A DNA stretch of 36,279 nt from Akkermansiaceae bacterium (GTDB lineage: Bacteria; Verrucomicrobiota; Verrucomicrobiia; Verrucomicrobiales; Akkermansiaceae): the NCBI GenBank assembly GCA_022424905.1, contig JAKMGP010000041.1, positions 1 to 36,279 on the forward strand, given 5' to 3'. The notes under the pieces were generated by a model that searched no databases, was not told the DNA's origin, and saw only the letters and a list, made by a program, of their open reading frames with translations. Of the stretch, positions 23,884 through 32,979 are shown piece by piece. The stretch's first letter is position 1, and each line of letters opens with the position of its first letter. The position numbers and the translations under genes are program-made.

Positions 23884-24644
23884 TGAGATAAGGCGAGCAG
23901 GGATTCGATGAGCGGGACTTGATCAGGAGAGTCGAGGCCAATGGCTTCGTGTTCGGTGAGGTGGACGCGGATCGTTGCGTTATTTTCGAGGGCACGCAGC
24001 TGTTCTAGTCCTTCGGCCATTTCTAGGGGTGAGGGGGGAAGATTGATGAAGGTCCTAAGGAAGTCGACTCGGTAGCCGTAAATTCCCAAATGGCGGTAGG
24101 TTGGAAGAGAGGGGGTGTCACTTCGGCGAAAGGGAATAGGAGAGCGCGAAAAGTAGAGCGCGTTCTGGTTTCGATCGATGACCAGTTTCACGATGTTTGA
24201 ATCCGCAATGAGCTCAGGATTATCAAGGGGACTGCCGGCAGTAATCATGGGGAGGTCGCAGTTATTACGTAACTCTCTAGCAAGGGTGTCGACTAGCGCC
24301 GGCTCCAATAAAGGTTCGTCGCCCTGAATGTTGATGACATGGGTGGCGGCTTCGCATTGTTCGGCGGCTTCCGCAATACGGTCTGTTCCGGTGGGGTGAT
24401 CGGATCGGGTTTGGATGACCTTGGCTCCAATTGTTTTGCAAAGAGCGGCGATACGATCGTCATCGGTTGCGATAACCAGCTCATCCAGTCCAGTGCAGAG
24501 GGTTGCTCTCTCGAAAACGTGCTGGAGGAGTGGTTTTCCCAAAAGCGGATGAAGCGGCTTTCCGGGGAAGCGGGAGGAGGCCCAGCGGGCCGGGATGATG
24601 CCAACGATTCGTGTTTTTTCGTTGCTGATAATATTCCTCCTCAA
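23880..24644 (-). CDS. kdsB: 3-deoxy-manno-octulosonate cytidylyltransferase (CMP-Kdo synthetase)
   Basis: A 249-254-residue nucleotidyltransferase that activates Kdo with CTP for lipopolysaccharide inner core synthesis, in the cytoplasm. The family motif 'IIPARWASSRFPGKPL' is near the N-terminus, followed by 'ERATLCTGLDELVIATDDDR', 'THVINIQGDEPLL' and 'YFSRSPIPF', all landmarks of KdsB. The start is odd. The only standard start codon upstream of the family motif is TTG 24644, and AGGAGG (24636-24641) lies after it, inside the frame. The same frame has ATT 3 bases and ATC 6 bases after AGGAGG. Beginning at ATC 24629 would give M-S-N-E-K-T-R-I-V-G, a typical KdsB N-terminus. First gene of an operon with pyrG. 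The interval is given to the TTG because it is the standard codon. Confidence 0.96.
   Translation of the reverse strand: MRRNIISNEKTRIVGIIPARWASSRFPGKPLHPLLGKPLLQHVFERATLCTGLDELVIATDDDRIAALCKTIGAKVIQTRSDHPTGTDRIAEAAEQCEAATHVINIQGDEPLLEPALVDTLARELRNNCDLPMITAGSPLDNPELIADSNIVKLVIDRNQNALYFSRSPIPFRRSDTPSLPTYRHLGIYGYRVDFLRTFINLPPSPLEMAEGLEQLRALENNATIRVHLTEHEAIGLDSPDQVPLIESLLALSQ
24636..24641 (-). promoter_or_regulatory. Shine-Dalgarno of kdsB, placed inside the TTG-initiated frame
   Basis: AGGAGG on the minus strand (24641 to 24636) is located just after the TTG at 24644 and six bases before an in-frame ATC at 24629. A Shine-Dalgarno sequence belongs ahead of its start, so it argues for initiation downstream of the TTG. 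Confidence 0.6.
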
Positions 24645-24758
24645 TCGGTTTCTGGAAGCTAGTCAGAGAGGTGTCAGGTCACAAGAGTAATTGGCTAATC
24701 CGAGAAGAAAATTGTCAGAGATGGACAGAATGAGACGAATGGGGCAATCTGACCGCTG

Positions 24759-26366
24759 ATGAATGGATGGTTTACGACAGCTGATTGGATTGTTCTTTTT
24801 GGTTATTTGACCATCACGACCGTGATTGGGCACTTCATGGCTGGCAAGCAGGCAACGATTAAGGACTTCTTTGCTGGGGGGAAATCTCTGCCATGGTGGG
24901 CGGTCTGTGGATCGATCATCGCTACCGAAATAAGTGGGGTTACTTTTATCGGAGTTCCGGGCGGGGTCATGGCAGCGAATGGGAATTTCACTTATATGTT
25001 ATGGGGGATTGGTTCGATCATTGGTCGTGTTATTGTGGGAATGGTTTTTGTGAAGGTTTTCTATGAGGACGAGATCTACAGTCCCTATGACTACATGGGC
25101 CGTCGGATTAAACCTGAGCTCAAAAAGCTGGCGACCTGGTTTTTCACGGTTGGTTCAATTCTAGGCCAGAGTGTGCGGATTCTTGTGGCAGCGCTTCCTC
25201 TTAAGATTGTCACCGGGCTTCCTTTTGAGCTTTGCATTCTGATTATCGGATTGTTCGCCATTGGCTGGACCTTGATGGGAGGAATGAGAACGGTGATCTG
25301 GACAGATGTCATGCAGTTCGTGCTATTTACTTTTGGGGGGGTCTTTGCGCTTGCTTGGATCTCCAACTCAATTGACGGCGGCTGGTCGGCTATTTGGAGT
25401 GCCGCCTCCGAGGCGGGTAAAACAAAGACTTGGGATGGGGCTTTTGGAATTGGCCCGGAATTGCAGTTCACATTTTGGGTAGCGGTCATCGCCGTGCCAT
25501 TTCAAAACCTAACCGCTTTCGGAGTCGATCAACTCAATGCCCAGAGGATGTTTTGTTGTAAAAATGCTGGAGATGCACGAAAGGCGATTATTTGGAGTTC
25601 AGTAGGACAGGCGCTCACATACCTCATGTTGTTGGTTGGCGCTGCGCTTTTTGCTTTTTATTATTTGAATCCTCCTTCTGGTGAGGTTGCCGAAACTTTG
25701 GCTTTTGAAAAGGGTGGTAGACCCACATCTCCTGCGGAAGGGGGCGTTCCCTCCAATGGAGATCTAGTTTTTCCAGTTTGGATTGTTACGCAATTACCGG
25801 CTGGCTTGGCAGGTTTGATCTTAGCGGGAGTTTTTGCTGCAGCCATTTCCAGTTTGGATTCAATCCTTGCTGCGCTCAGCCAGACAACGATCTCACTGAT
25901 TCATAATCCTGAGAATCAGAAGGACTTGGATCAGGCCAAACTTGTTAAGGAATCCCGAAAGTGGGTAATCATCTGGGGGCTATCCCTTACGGTATTCACG
26001 ATTCTTATGAATATTGTTAAGGAAAGGTTACAGGTTCCAATTCTTCCTCTGGCTTTTGGTATGACCAGTTACACGATGGGGCCACTCTTGGGAATGTTCC
26101 TGTGTGCTTTAATTGGCCAGGCTAATTTTCGCGGTATCCTACGCGGCGCTTGTCTTTCCTTCCTCCTTACCATGTTTGTTCGCATGGATGTCTGGATCCT
26201 TGTTGAAATGGTAGCTGGTGGTGTTGATTGGTTGGCATATTTACCAACCTATGAACTTAATGAGGATGGGAAGGTGGTTCCTTTGGTCGGTTATTTTTGG
26301 ATGTGGCCAATCGGAACGCTTTTAACCCTCGGTGGAGGGCTCATTGGGACAAAAATGAAACACTGA
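24759..26366 (+). CDS. Sodium/solute symporter (SSS family)
   Basis: A 535-residue SSS-family Na+-coupled transporter with about 13 transmembrane helices, plus strand. Landmarks are 'DFFAGGKSLPWWAVCGSIIA', 'EISGVTFIGVPGGV' (helix 1), 'GGMRTVIWTDVMQFVLF' and 'AGVFAAAISSLDSILAALSQ' with the Na+-site Ser pair in helix 8. A non-helical insert near residues 305-330 ('NPPSGEVAETLAFEKGGRPT') separates helices 7 and 8. The product is not a duplicate of the symporter at 7352: shared family motifs but different loops. Substrate unknown. It is divergent from kdsB, and its end precedes dnaA by about 215 bases. The ATG at 24759 is preceded by no good ribosome binding site. Confidence 0.93.
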   Translation: MNGWFTTADWIVLFGYLTITTVIGHFMAGKQATIKDFFAGGKSLPWWAVCGSIIATEISGVTFIGVPGGVMAANGNFTYMLWGIGSIIGRVIVGMVFVKVFYEDEIYSPYDYMGRRIKPELKKLATWFFTVGSILGQSVRILVAALPLKIVTGLPFELCILIIGLFAIGWTLMGGMRTVIWTDVMQFVLFTFGGVFALAWISNSIDGGWSAIWSAASEAGKTKTWDGAFGIGPELQFTFWVAVIAVPFQNLTAFGVDQLNAQRMFCCKNAGDARKAIIWSSVGQALTYLMLLVGAALFAFYYLNPPSGEVAETLAFEKGGRPTSPAEGGVPSNGDLVFPVWIVTQLPAGLAGLILAGVFAAAISSLDSILAALSQTTISLIHNPENQKDLDQAKLVKESRKWVIIWGLSLTVFTILMNIVKERLQVPILPLAFGMTSYTMGPLLGMFLCALIGQANFRGILRGACLSFLLTMFVRMDVWILVEMVAGGVDWLAYLPTYELNEDGKVVPLVGYFWMWPIGTLLTLGGGLIGTKMKH

Positions 26367-26405
26367 TTAAGGTGCCTTAAGAAATCAGGATAGAGTATTT
26401 TTTTT
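26363..26405 (+). terminator. Possible terminator after the symporter gene
   Basis: The stop codon is embedded in a hairpin: CTGAT (26363-26367) with ATCAG (26384-26388) and inside it TAAGG (26368-26372) with CCTTA (26375-26379). Four unpaired bases lie between the two helices. Eight Ts follow at 26398-26405, nine bases past the stem, which is further than usual. Confidence 0.3.
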
Positions 26406-26580
26406 CAAAAAACCGTGGATCGCTTGTGGAACAATGGATCTCGTTTTTTTAAAAAAATATCGAAGGTTTTTGATTTTCGAATGGGAGCCTTCGGGACATT
26501 TTTTAACCGGTTGGCAGATTGAAGCGAGGAGTAGCTTAACGCCGATCTAATAAAAGAGAATCTGTTTGAAAGCACACCCA
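26406..26580 (+). promoter_or_regulatory. dnaA upstream region with DnaA-box-like and A/T-rich elements
   Basis: Two sites resemble the DnaA box (TGTGGATAA): CGTGGATCG at 26414-26422 (6 of 9) and TGTGGAACA at 26425-26433 (7 of 9), two bases apart. A T7A7 run lies at 26444-26457. Beyond it, CGAAGG (26461-26466) and CCTTCG (26488-26493) with six Ts at 26499-26504 form a further weak hairpin. dnaA autoregulation or an origin is possible but unproven. No promoter could be picked with confidence. Confidence 0.3.
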
Positions 26581-28065
26581 ATGACTAAGGAAAAGGAAGG
26601 AGGCCAAGAAAATGACAACGAAAATCAAGGCGATCAAAATAATTCCCAAACGTGGAATTTGGTCAGAGACAAATTAAGTGAGTATATTAGCGGTGATGCG
26701 TTTTCCCGCTGGTTTAAAAACGCCGAGTTAGTCGACCCGGAGCAACAGGACGGGCTGGTTGCAGTTCAGTCAGACATGCACCAGATTTGGATCGAAACGA
26801 ACTACATGGACGAATTGCGGGCTGCCTTTGCTGAGGGAGCCGGAATTCACTGTAGCCCGCAGATTGTTGTGAAAGGGGACGTTGAGGCGGATTTACCAGA
26901 AGCCGTTGTAGGAAAGATTCCACTGCAGGAAGACAATCAGAAGATTGCAGTGCGTGGTGCTCGAGCAAACAGTTCGGTAAAGGTTGTTACTCCAAATTTA
27001 GAAGAGAAGACTCAGGCCTTTCAACGGAAGCTAAAACGTCTCGGTATTAATCCGGACTTTGACTTTGAGAGCTTTGTTGTTGGAGATAACAGTCAGTTTG
27101 CTCACGCCGCTTGCTCTGCGGTAGCTCATCAGGAGGGACGTAGTTTCAATCCACTCTTTATTCACGGTCGGGCTGGATTAGGTAAGACTCACTTGATGTC
27201 TGCGGTGGCCCAACAACTTTTGGCAAATGATCCTAAGGCAAAGGTTGTCTTTTTGACTGCCGAACATTTTGCAAATGAGTTTATTGAGGCTGTGCGAAAG
27301 GGGAATTTAGATGCCTTTCGAAAGGCCTATCGGCATGTCGATGCAATGTTGATTGATGATATTCAATTCATCGCGGGGAAAGAACGCACTCAGGACGAAT
27401 TTTTTCATACCTTCAATGCGCTGCTTAATTCTCAAACCCAAGTCATTTTAACCTGTGATTGCCCGGCACCGGAAATCCAGACCCTCGAACCTCGCCTTAT
27501 TAGTCGCTTTGAAAGCGGCCTAACGGTGGAGCTTCAGCCTCCAGGCTTCGAGACGCGAGTCGCCATTTTGCGTCGCAAGATGGAACAGTGGAAGGTGGAC
27601 CTTGAGAATAACATCGTTGTTCACATCGCAAATCAAATCAAAAGTAATGTGAGGCGGCTGGAAGGAGCTCTTACGAGAGTTGCTAGCTACAGCTTTTTAT
27701 CGCCTGAGAATATGTCGATTGAGAAGGTCGACGAACTTTTGGGGGATCTAGTGCGCGACGAGAATACCCATCTTGTTACGATCGAGCAGATCCAAAAAGC
27801 AGTTGCCGACTATTATAATTTAAATCTCTCGGACATGAGTAGCCGCCGTCGTCCCGCTAGCATTGCTTTTCCTCGCCAAATCGCGATGTATTTAGCGCGC
27901 AAGCTAACGAAGCTTTCTTTAGTGGATATTGGAGATGGCTTCGGGAAGCGGGATCACGGGACCGTGATTCATGCCTGTAAGAAGGTGAAATCTGATATTG
28001 AGACTGATCCTGAGGTCAGGGGAGCTGTTGAAAAGCTGAACGCATCGTTAGAGCGACGAAATTAG
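26581..28065 (+). CDS. dnaA: Chromosomal replication initiator protein DnaA
   Basis: 494 residues from ATG 26581; a TTG at 26566 adds five residues ahead of it and is less likely. A charged, Asn/Glu-rich N-terminus precedes domain I (about 20-95, 'WNLVRDKLSEYISGDAFSRW'). A short linker leads to the AAA+ domain: Walker A 'GRAGLGKTHL' (about 196-205), Walker B 'MLIDDIQFIAGKERTQDEFF' (about 256-275) and 'RLISRFESGL' with the arginine finger. Domain IV carries the DnaA signature 'LVDIGDGFGKRDHGTVIHAC' (about 447-466), which contacts the DnaA box; the usual D-H-[ST]-T-V reads D-H-G-T-V here. It melts oriC and recruits DnaB. dnaN follows 85 bases downstream, the ancestral dnaA-dnaN order. Confidence 0.97.
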   Translation: MTKEKEGGQENDNENQGDQNNSQTWNLVRDKLSEYISGDAFSRWFKNAELVDPEQQDGLVAVQSDMHQIWIETNYMDELRAAFAEGAGIHCSPQIVVKGDVEADLPEAVVGKIPLQEDNQKIAVRGARANSSVKVVTPNLEEKTQAFQRKLKRLGINPDFDFESFVVGDNSQFAHAACSAVAHQEGRSFNPLFIHGRAGLGKTHLMSAVAQQLLANDPKAKVVFLTAEHFANEFIEAVRKGNLDAFRKAYRHVDAMLIDDIQFIAGKERTQDEFFHTFNALLNSQTQVILTCDCPAPEIQTLEPRLISRFESGLTVELQPPGFETRVAILRRKMEQWKVDLENNIVVHIANQIKSNVRRLEGALTRVASYSFLSPENMSIEKVDELLGDLVRDENTHLVTIEQIQKAVADYYNLNLSDMSSRRRPASIAFPRQIAMYLARKLTKLSLVDIGDGFGKRDHGTVIHACKKVKSDIETDPEVRGAVEKLNASLERRN

Positions 28066-28150
28066 TTTCTAATTCCTAAGTAAATACTTGCCAAGAATTG
28101 GAACGAGGGGCATTTTCCACCTACGTGGCTCTGACGGGCGCGTTTGCATT

Positions 28151-29248
28151 ATGAAGTTCAGAATCGCAAAGGAAGCCTTTTTAGACGGGTTGCAGCAGGT
28201 CCAGCATGTGGTTAGCAGTCGGACGACTCTCCCTATCCTCTCTAATGTGTTGATTGAAGCCTCGGACGAGGGTCTTCGTTTAACTACTACGGACTTAGAT
28301 GTTGGTGTGAGTGGTACTGCTCAAGCCGAAGTTTCCAAGCCCGGCGCTACGACTCTTCCCGTAAAGCGACTTGTAAATATCATCAGGGAGCTACCATCTG
28401 CTGAAATCGAAGTTTCGGTTGATGGGAAAAACGTGGCTTCCATCAAGAGCGGTCCTAGTTTCTTTAAAATCATCGGGCTTCCTGATGGCGAGTTCCCACC
28501 ACTTGCTGGGTTTAGCGAGGCTAAGGAGTACAAGATTCCACAGGCTATTTTCAGAAATGCACTAAAGAAAACTTCTTACGCAATTTCAACAGATGAAACT
28601 CGTTATGTCTTAAACGGGATCTTTTCTTCTTTCAAAGAGGGCAAGTTGACTCTTGTTGCCACTGATGGTCGGCGCCTCGCAATGGTCGATCATGAGCTTG
28701 AATTTCCGTCAAGCCATGAAACTGATTTCATCATTCCCAGCAAGGCTGTTCAGGAGCTTCAAAGACTGCTCGGCACGGAGGGTGACATGATTCTTAAGCT
28801 ATCGGATAATCAAGTCTGTTTTGAAATTGGTTCTAGCATCATTGTAAGTAAGCTCATCGAGGGTAATTACCCAAATTACCGACAGGTGATCCCTGGCGAC
28901 TCAAAGGAGCGCTTAACGTTAAGTAGGGAGCAACTTCTTGAGACCACCCGGCGTGTTTCACTCTTATCGTCTGAAAAATCAAATTCGGTAAAGCTGACTT
29001 TTGGTCCAAACCAAGTCGATGTGATGGCAAATAGCCCGGATATTGGAGAGGCCAATGAGAGTCTCGACGTCAAATATGAGGGCAAAGAATTTTCAATTGC
29101 CTTTAATCCAGAATTCCTCATGGCTCCGTTAAAGAGCCTCGAGGAGGATGAAGTTCATCTCGACCTGATTGATGAGATGAGCCCAGGGGTGCTGCGCACT
29201 GAGGATGCGTTTCTCTATGTCCTCATGCCAATGCGAGTGACGTCATAA
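28151..29248 (+). CDS. dnaN: DNA polymerase III beta sliding clamp
   Basis: 365 residues, the normal clamp length, from ATG 28151. An upstream start at 28088 would add 21 unrelated residues before the characteristic opening 'MKFRIAKEAFLDGLQQV'. Three similar clamp domains follow, recognisable by 'RTTLPILSNVLIEASDEG' and 'GLRLTTTDLDVGVSG' (domain 1), 'TRYVLNGIFSSFKEGKLTLV' with 'ATDGRRLAMVDHEL' (domain 2) and the C-terminal 'MSPGVLRTEDAFLYVLMPMR', whose ending PMR forms part of the hydrophobic peptide-binding pocket. It forms a homodimeric ring that tethers polymerase III and other clamp-binding proteins. Probably co-transcribed with dnaA. No recF or gyrB follows; the next gene is convergent, ending 27 bases away. 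Confidence 0.98.
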   Translation: MKFRIAKEAFLDGLQQVQHVVSSRTTLPILSNVLIEASDEGLRLTTTDLDVGVSGTAQAEVSKPGATTLPVKRLVNIIRELPSAEIEVSVDGKNVASIKSGPSFFKIIGLPDGEFPPLAGFSEAKEYKIPQAIFRNALKKTSYAISTDETRYVLNGIFSSFKEGKLTLVATDGRRLAMVDHELEFPSSHETDFIIPSKAVQELQRLLGTEGDMILKLSDNQVCFEIGSSIIVSKLIEGNYPNYRQVIPGDSKERLTLSREQLLETTRRVSLLSSEKSNSVKLTFGPNQVDVMANSPDIGEANESLDVKYEGKEFSIAFNPEFLMAPLKSLEEDEVHLDLIDEMSPGVLRTEDAFLYVLMPMRVTS

Positions 29249-29275
29249 AGTTTCCGAGTTTAGAAGAGGTTTCAC

Positions 29276-30151
29276 CTACTTTCCAAGCCTATCCACGAGT
29301 TTCTGATTGAGATCAATCGATTGTCGCAGGAGGCGTGTTTGCTCCTGAATTCCTCTGTGATCTTGGCATGCTTCGCGGCAGTCGATACGCATGGAGTTGA
29401 TGTTTAGAAATCTTCCAACCTCATGGAATAAGGTGGCTTGTTCTTCCTGAACAAGACCAAGGTCCGCTCGGTGTTTCGTAATGTCGCGGTTTGCTTGGCT
29501 AATCGTGGAAAAAACCTCGGATGCTCCGCTCAAAGGGCCAGATGCAAGGTCTATTTTCCCTTTGATTTTATTTAGCTGATCGTTTTGTTGCTCTAATTTC
29601 ACCTCAATGAGGTCTAGTCTAATCTTATCGGTCGCGAAAAACTTTCGGAGAGCTGCAAGCTCATTTCGAGCCTCGTGTATCTCTGAGCTTTCATGAGCTT
29701 CGTCTTCTTCTTGAAGGACTTTGACTTTCATTTTTAGCGCTGAATGTCTTTTCTTGGTTTTAGCGGCCTCGGCTATGATGAGATCTCGGTCCTTACTAAG
29801 CTCTTCAATCGACTCAAAAATTGTCGCCTGCTCGCCGAGGAAGGTCTCGCCTAATTCTATTGAGTGGTCAACTTCTGACGCCCGTTGCTTTTGAGCTGAT
29901 GCCAAAATCTTTTCGGCATCATTGATCTGAGACAGAATACTTTTTTCTGCACGCTTAAGCCGTCGGAGACTCCAATATTGCATCGAAAGTTCCTCAATAT
30001 GTTCAATCTTCTCCCAACAGTATGCGCCTAGGATTTCTTCACCATCTTGCATTAAGTGTGTTTCAAAAGCAGCGTCAGTCATTCGCTTGCTTTTTCGCCT
30101 TACTCCAAAATGCTGAAGAAACGATGAAATAAGATAATAGCCTATGGTCAT
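29276..30151 (-). CDS. Hypothetical coiled-coil protein
   Basis: Up to 291 residues, with ATG at 30151; ATG at 30082 would give 268 residues (MTDAAFETHL...). Nothing enzymatic is seen. The region from about residue 55 to 215 is rich in Glu, Lys, Leu, Ala and Gln and reads as long coiled coil ('LRRLKRAEKSILSQINDAEK', 'KMKVKVLQEEDEAHESSEI', 'EVKLEQQNDQLNKIKGKIDL'). A Cys/His segment 'MRIDCREACQDHRGIQEQ' near 255-272 could bind metal, but this is speculative. It ends 27 bases from the convergent dnaN stop and starts 15 bases after the acs stop, so it is probably the distal gene of an acs unit. Architecture suggests a structural or chromosome/division-associated protein; family unknown. Confidence 0.75.
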   Translation of the reverse strand: MTIGYYLISSFLQHFGVRRKSKRMTDAAFETHLMQDGEEILGAYCWEKIEHIEELSMQYWSLRRLKRAEKSILSQINDAEKILASAQKQRASEVDHSIELGETFLGEQATIFESIEELSKDRDLIIAEAAKTKKRHSALKMKVKVLQEEDEAHESSEIHEARNELAALRKFFATDKIRLDLIEVKLEQQNDQLNKIKGKIDLASGPLSGASEVFSTISQANRDITKHRADLGLVQEEQATLFHEVGRFLNINSMRIDCREACQDHRGIQEQTRLLRQSIDLNQKLVDRLGK

Positions 30152-30166
30152 TCGGAGAGTTGAGTG

Positions 30167-32125
30167 CTACTTCTTAAGCCGAGCCTGAAGATCTGTGATA
30201 ACTTGCTGATCTTCTAGCGTCGTAATATTCCCCGAGACTTCGCCGGTCGCAACTAATTCTTTCAGGAGTCTACGCATAATTTTTCCTGAGCGTGTTTTGG
30301 GAAGGGCGGGGGTAAAATAGACCTCATCGGGCTTAGCGATAGCTCCGATGACTTTTCCAACATGGTTTCTGAGTTCCTTCGCAAGAGAGTCAGAGGTTTT
30401 GGAATCACCTTTGACTGTTACAAATGCTACCACTCCCTGACCTTTGATCTCGTGAGGTCTTCCAACGACTGCCGCTTCAGCAACAATTTTGTGGGCAACA
30501 AGAGCGCTCTCGACTTCGGCTGTTCCAAGACGATGTCCCGATACGTTAAGCACGTCGTCTAGGCGGCCCACTATCCAGAAGTTGCCTTCTTTGTCGGTCC
30601 GGGCTCCATCACCAGCGGTATACATCCCTGAATAGTCGTTCCAGTAGGTGTCGCGGTAGCGTTTTTTATCACCATAAATGGTTCTCAGCATGGATGGCCA
30701 CGGCTTGCGAATCACTAATTTCCCTCCCTCATTGGGCCCACATTCTTGTCCAGTTTCGTCTAGAATAGAGGCGTCGACACCGAAAAATGGAAGAGTTGCC
30801 GTGCCGGGCTTCGTCGGAGTGCAACCAGGAAGGGGTGAAATCATAATGGCACCAGTTTCGGTCTGCCACCAAGTGTCTACGATGGGGCATCTGCTGCCAC
30901 CGATTGTTTCGTGATACCACATCCAAGCTTCTGGATTGATTGGTTCTCCTACGGTCCCAAGGAGTCGGAGCGAGGAAAGGTCGCGGGATTCTGGGAAATG
31001 ATTGCCAGCCTTGATGAAGGCTCGGATTGCCGTTGGTGCCGTATAGAAAATGCTAACACTGTATTTTTCAACGATGTCCCAGAAACGTCCAAAATCGGGG
31101 TAATTGGGCGCCCCTTCATACATGACTTGAGTCACACCATTGGCGAGGGGGCCATAAGTAATATAGGAATGTCCCGTGATCCAGCCGACATCAGCAGTGC
31201 ACCAGTAGACATCGTCTTCCTGCATATCAAAAATGTATTTGCAGGTGGTGTAGGTTCCGGTGAGGTAGCCTCCTGTTGTGTGAAGAATTCCTTTTGGTTT
31301 TCCCGTTGAGCCGGAGGTGTAAAGAATGAACAGCGGGTGCTCGCTGTCGAATGCCTTTGCTTCGTGGGTTGAGGAGACCTTGGCGGCTTCCTCATGCCAC
31401 CAAAAATCGCGGCCCCGTCTCATCTTCACTGGCGCCTCTTCTTTGCCAATTCTTTGGTTAACGATAACTGTTTCAACTTCTTTATACTTTTTAAGTGCGT
31501 CATCGACATTCTTCTTTAGGTGGACAACTCCGCCTCGCCGGTAACCTCCATCGCTTGTAATGATGGCTTTGGCTTTACAGTCTTCAAGCCGATCAACAAT
31601 CGAATCTGCTGAGAAACCTCCAAAAATCACGGAGTGAACAGCTCCTATACGCGCGCAGGCAAGCATCGCAATGACAGCTTCCGGAGTCATCGGCATATAG
31701 ATCATGACACGATCTTTTGGCTTGATTCCCTTTGCGAGAAGTACATTAGAAAAATTGCAAATCTCACGGTGAAGCTGACGATAAGTAAGGGTGCGATTTT
31801 CGCCCGGTTCACCCTCCCAGATAATGGCGGCTTTATTGGCACGGCCGTTCTCGACGTGCTGATCCACGCAGCTTTCGCAGACATTGAGTTTGCCTCCCAC
31901 AAACCACTTAGCGTAAGGAGCTTTCCAGTCGAGAACCTTAGTCCATTTTTTTTGCCAGACGAGCTCTTTTGCTTCGCGCGCCCAGAAGACGCCGGGTTTG
32001 TCTATAGACTCCCGATACATACGCTTGTATTGCGCCATGGTCTTGACACGGGATTTTTTTGAAAACTCCTTGGATGGTTTGAAGACGCGGTCTTCGCTGA
32101 GGTGGCTTTCGATGTTCTTGCTCAT
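30167..32125 (-). CDS. acs: Acetyl-CoA synthetase
   Basis: 652 residues from ATG 32125, exactly the length of the E. coli enzyme. A start at 32164 would add 13 residues outside the family boundary. ANL-superfamily motifs appear in order: '[20 protein letters not shown]' (P-loop-like AMP motif), '[20 protein letters not shown]', '[16 protein letters not shown]', '[20 protein letters not shown]' with '[15 protein letters not shown]', and '[14 protein letters not shown]' with the regulatory acetylatable lysine near residue 610. It makes acetyl-CoA from acetate, ATP and CoA through acetyl-AMP in the cytoplasm. Upstream on the same strand is a pseudouridine synthase (82-base gap); downstream a coiled-coil gene follows by 15 bases. 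No promoter is recognised. Confidence 0.97.
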   Translation of the reverse strand: MSKNIESHLSEDRVFKPSKEFSKKSRVKTMAQYKRMYRESIDKPGVFWAREAKELVWQKKWTKVLDWKAPYAKWFVGGKLNVCESCVDQHVENGRANKAAIIWEGEPGENRTLTYRQLHREICNFSNVLLAKGIKPKDRVMIYMPMTPEAVIAMLACARIGAVHSVIFGGFSADSIVDRLEDCKAKAIITSDGGYRRGGVVHLKKNVDDALKKYKEVETVIVNQRIGKEEAPVKMRRGRDFWWHEEAAKVSSTHEAKAFDSEHPLFILYTSGSTGKPKGILHTTGGYLTGTYTTCKYIFDMQEDDVYWCTADVGWITGHSYITYGPLANGVTQVMYEGAPNYPDFGRFWDIVEKYSVSIFYTAPTAIRAFIKAGNHFPESRDLSSLRLLGTVGEPINPEAWMWYHETIGGSRCPIVDTWWQTETGAIMISPLPGCTPTKPGTATLPFFGVDASILDETGQECGPNEGGKLVIRKPWPSMLRTIYGDKKRYRDTYWNDYSGMYTAGDGARTDKEGNFWIVGRLDDVLNVSGHRLGTAEVESALVAHKIVAEAAVVGRPHEIKGQGVVAFVTVKGDSKTSDSLAKELRNHVGKVIGAIAKPDEVYFTPALPKTRSGKIMRRLLKELVATGEVSGNITTLEDQQVITDLQARLKK

Positions 32126-32207
32126 TACGATCTTGAAGTAACAAATTCGTGGCCCAATCGACAATGACTGATTGAGCTCATTGTTAGGGGAATTTCGTCC
32201 GCGCGCG

Positions 32208-32942
32208 CTATTTTCTAGGTCCTTGCTTCCTTTCGGAAAGAGCCATGAGGGCGTCTCGCTCGGACTTTCCCAAAATGCGCCATTTTCCGGGCTTCAGGGT
32301 GTCGAGCGTAAGTTCACCGATTTTGAGCCTAACAAGGCGTTTCACCCGATGTCCGACAGCTTGAATCATGTAGCGAATTTGACGTTTCAGTCCGGTATTG
32401 AGAATCATTTCGAGTCGACGTGATGAGATTCGCTTTACTGATACGGCGCGCGCTTTACCGACCTCTGTAAAGACACCTTTCTCCAGCTGATTGAGGATGG
32501 AGTTTTCGAAGGCGTTTTCGGTTGTTACTTGGTAAACTTTCTCAATTTTGTGACTCGGGTGAGTGAGGGCTTGGGTGAGTTCGCCGTCATTGCTAAGAAT
32601 CAAAAGGCCTTCGGAATCAAGATCAAGGCGACCAACGTGGGCGAGATGATGGAGACGCGGAGGAAGTAATTCGTAAATTGTCGCTCGATTATTTTCGTCG
32701 CTCCGAGTGCAGACCAGTCCGGCTGGTTTGTGTAAAACGATTGATTGAATCTCCAAAGGCTCGATCCTACGGCCGTTGACTTTAATGAAATCCTCGGGTT
32801 GGACTCGGTAGCCTGGGGACAAGCAGGTTTCGCCATTAATGACCACTTCACCGTGTTGGACCATCGTGTCGCATGCCCTGCGTGAGCCTATACCCGCTGA
32901 AGCGAGGTATTTATTTAGCCGGATTCCTTTGGGTTGGTTCAT
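32208..32942 (-). CDS. rRNA pseudouridine synthase (RsuA/RluB/RluF family)
   Basis: 244 residues, the usual length. An S4 RNA-binding domain opens the protein ('[19 protein letters not shown]', '[13 protein letters not shown]'). The catalytic domain holds the family motif '[20 protein letters not shown]' with catalytic Asp near residue 107, preceded by '[20 protein letters not shown]' and followed by '[20 protein letters not shown]' and '[20 protein letters not shown]'. The family isomerises uridine to pseudouridine in 16S (U516, RsuA) or 23S (U2605, RluB; U2604, RluF) rRNA. The C-terminal wording is nearest RluB, but the subtype is not certain. Its start lies only a few bases after the terminator-like hairpin of the upstream small-basic-protein gene. 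Confidence 0.93.
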   Translation of the reverse strand: MNQPKGIRLNKYLASAGIGSRRACDTMVQHGEVVINGETCLSPGYRVQPEDFIKVNGRRIEPLEIQSIVLHKPAGLVCTRSDENNRATIYELLPPRLHHLAHVGRLDLDSEGLLILSNDGELTQALTHPSHKIEKVYQVTTENAFENSILNQLEKGVFTEVGKARAVSVKRISSRRLEMILNTGLKRQIRYMIQAVGHRVKRLVRLKIGELTLDTLKPGKWRILGKSERDALMALSERKQGPRK

Positions 32943-32944
32943 GG

Positions 32945-32979
32945 CAAGAAAAAAGGCGGAACCAAAAAATGGCCCCGCC
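32945..32979 (-). terminator. Strong intrinsic terminator/attenuator, small basic protein to pseudouridine synthase
   Basis: On the minus strand GGCGGGGCCA pairs with TGGTTCCGCC (32979-32955; eight Watson-Crick pairs and two G-U pairs) around a 5-base T loop. It is followed by TTTTTTCTT (32954-32946). This is a textbook intrinsic terminator for the small-basic-protein gene, ending three bases before the ATG of the pseudouridine synthase gene at 32942. Confidence 0.75.
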
